Positions 63,385 through 64,000 of a DNA stretch of 64,000 bases are shown here, one piece after another (position 1 is the first letter of the stretch; every line of letters starts with the position of its first letter). Position numbers and translations under genes: made by a program. This DNA comes from Pseudorhodoferax sp. Leaf267 (lineage in GTDB: Bacteria; Pseudomonadota; Gammaproteobacteria; Burkholderiales; Burkholderiaceae_C): the NCBI RefSeq assembly GCF_001422405.1, contig NZ_LMMV01000027.1, positions 209,513-273,512 of the forward strand, given 5' to 3'. The notes beneath the pieces are model-generated. The model worked only from the letters and a program-made list of their open reading frames with translations. It did no database searches and was not told the origin of the DNA.

Positions 63385-63626
63385 CAGCCGCCCTCACGCT
63401 CTTCGATGATCAGCTGCGCGCCCGTCTTTCCATCGGGGCGCACGATGTGCAGCGGCTCGATCCGGCGCTTCCAGCTCGGCACTTTTTGCACGGCGTCGGC
63501 CTGCACCGGCACCAGGTCGGCCACCGGCTTGCCATGGCGCAGGATGCGCACGGTCTCGCCTTTTTCCACCAGGTCCAGCATGGCCGAGGCGTTGGCGCGG
63601 AATTCACTCAGGGATAGCATCTGCAT
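63381..63626 (-). CDS. Phd/YefM-type antitoxin
   Basis: An 81-aa protein with the Phd-type start MQMLSLSEFRANASAMLDL and GETVRILRHGKPVADLVP, the dimer DNA-binding fold. The C-terminal part is charged and would bind the toxin. Possible starts are ATG at 63653, 63626 and 63620. I choose 63626 because the palindrome at 63628-63652 then lies upstream, as expected for autoregulation. It overlaps the toxin gene by 4 bp. Confidence 0.8.
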   Translation of the reverse strand: MQMLSLSEFRANASAMLDLVEKGETVRILRHGKPVADLVPVQADAVQKVPSWKRRIEPLHIVRPDGKTGAQLIIEEREGGW

Positions 63627-63627
63627 C

Positions 63628-63652
63628 TGTACAACTTTCTGGAATTTGTACA
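63628..63652. promoter_or_regulatory. Operator of the Phd/PIN toxin-antitoxin operon
   Basis: TGTACAA (63628-63634) and TTGTACA (63646-63652) form a perfect 7-bp inverted repeat with an 11-bp spacer. The spacer length equals that of the operator at 22949. It is placed to repress the antitoxin-toxin-mnmG message. Confidence 0.7.
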
Positions 63653-63700
63653 TTTTAGTCAGGCCCAGTCGCTCAAGCCTGCCTGTGCTCCAATCGCCGG

Positions 63701-64000
63701 ATGAAACTCCTGGTCTTCGCCGGCAGCACCCGGCAGCAATCGTTCAACCGCCGACTCGCGCGGGCCACGGCCGGCTTGGCGCGGGCCGCAGGCGCCGACG
63801 TCACGCACATCGAACTGGGCGACTTCGACGTCCCCATGTACAACGCCGACCTCGAAGCCGAGGCCACGCCGCCCGACGTGATCCGGCTCAAGCAGCTGAT
63901 GTTCGCGCACGCGGCGTGGGTCATCTGCACGCCCGAGTACAACGCCAGCTACCCGGCCCTGCTCAAGAACACGCTGGACTGGGTGTCCAGCCCCGTCAAG
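63701..64000 (+). CDS. NADPH-dependent FMN reductase, truncated by window end
   Basis: The frame starts at the ATG at 63701 and is open at base 64000 (100 codons). The N-terminal MKLLVFAGSTRQQSFNRRLAR, middle DFDVPMYNADLE and FAHAAWVICTPEYNASYP are typical of NADPH-dependent FMN reductase (ChrR/ArsH-like flavodoxin fold). It probably reduces quinones or flavins. The C-terminus lies outside the window. Confidence 0.88.
   Translation, partial: MKLLVFAGSTRQQSFNRRLARATAGLARAAGADVTHIELGDFDVPMYNADLEAEATPPDVIRLKQLMFAHAAWVICTPEYNASYPALLKNTLDWVSSPVK

Noticed and set aside
63627-63653. Using the ATG at 63653 as the antitoxin start
   Set aside because: It would place the palindromic operator inside the coding region; the ATG at 63626 gives the usual Phd-type start.

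Overview
The window is high-GC, gene-dense DNA, almost certainly the chromosome of a betaproteobacterium of the Comamonadaceae type (Acidovorax/Variovorax/Ramlibacter-like). The reasons are a split methionine synthase (separate MetH1), a Bug-family tricarboxylate-transporter binding protein next to a LysR regulator, GTP-type PEP carboxykinase, many LysR regulators, acyl-CoA catabolism operons, and an mnmG-rsmG-lysE-parA-hydrolase-parB block with two parS sites. I saw no tRNA, rRNA, CRISPR array, insertion sequence or prophage.

Layout. 0-13 kb: partial PAS sensor protein, metH1, rhodanese-recQ, DUF1810, 8-oxoguanine-deaminase-like amidohydrolase, tandem AAA ATPase, threonine ammonia-lyase, a 48-aa membrane microprotein and pckG, ending in two facing terminators. 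13-19 kb: two leftward uncharacterised genes on either side of a LysR gene and sharing a 17-bp palindrome, then a metallophosphoesterase, an exported protein, argP and an MFS transporter. 19-24.8 kb: DUF2889, DsbA-like and M14 peptidase genes, a gene-poor stretch, a ribbon-helix-helix/PIN toxin-antitoxin pair and a GAF/receiver pair. 24.9-40 kb: an orphan molybdenum hydroxylase large subunit, flavin reductase, exporter, DUF1185, acetyltransferase, DUF72, phospholipase-D lipoprotein, acetoacetyl-CoA synthetase, AsmA-like protein, thioesterase, SDR, cobalamin adenosyltransferase, EF-hand protein and RidA.

40-55 kb is a catabolic region. It holds a nitronate monooxygenase/acyl-CoA dehydrogenase/Bug operon with a divergent LysR; a possible nucleotidyltransferase-based toxin-antitoxin pair; a branched-chain amino-acid-type binding protein; a palindromic repeat; an SBF transporter with a divergent LysR; and a tight five-gene operon (DUF35, thiolase-like, acyl-CoA dehydrogenase, MmgE/PrpD, SDR) divergent from a D-2-hydroxyacid dehydrogenase. 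A 20-bp motif (17/20 identical) lies at both the Bug/LysR and the DUF35/dehydrogenase divergent promoters, suggesting one regulon.

56-64 kb: an OmpA lipoprotein, then a leftward block from a Phd/PIN toxin-antitoxin pair through mnmG, rsmG, lysE-like, parA, alpha/beta hydrolase and parB to a methyltransferase. The toxin stop overlaps the mnmG start. parS sites lie inside rsmG and mnmG, so the chromosome-origin region is probably near.

Most interesting candidates: the palindrome-controlled small-gene pair around the 14-kb LysR; the thiolase-like/DUF35 pair lacking the thiolase cysteine; the shared motif linking two catabolic operons; the toxin-antitoxin pair coupled to mnmG; and a repeat-derived insertion in the RecQ zinc domain.
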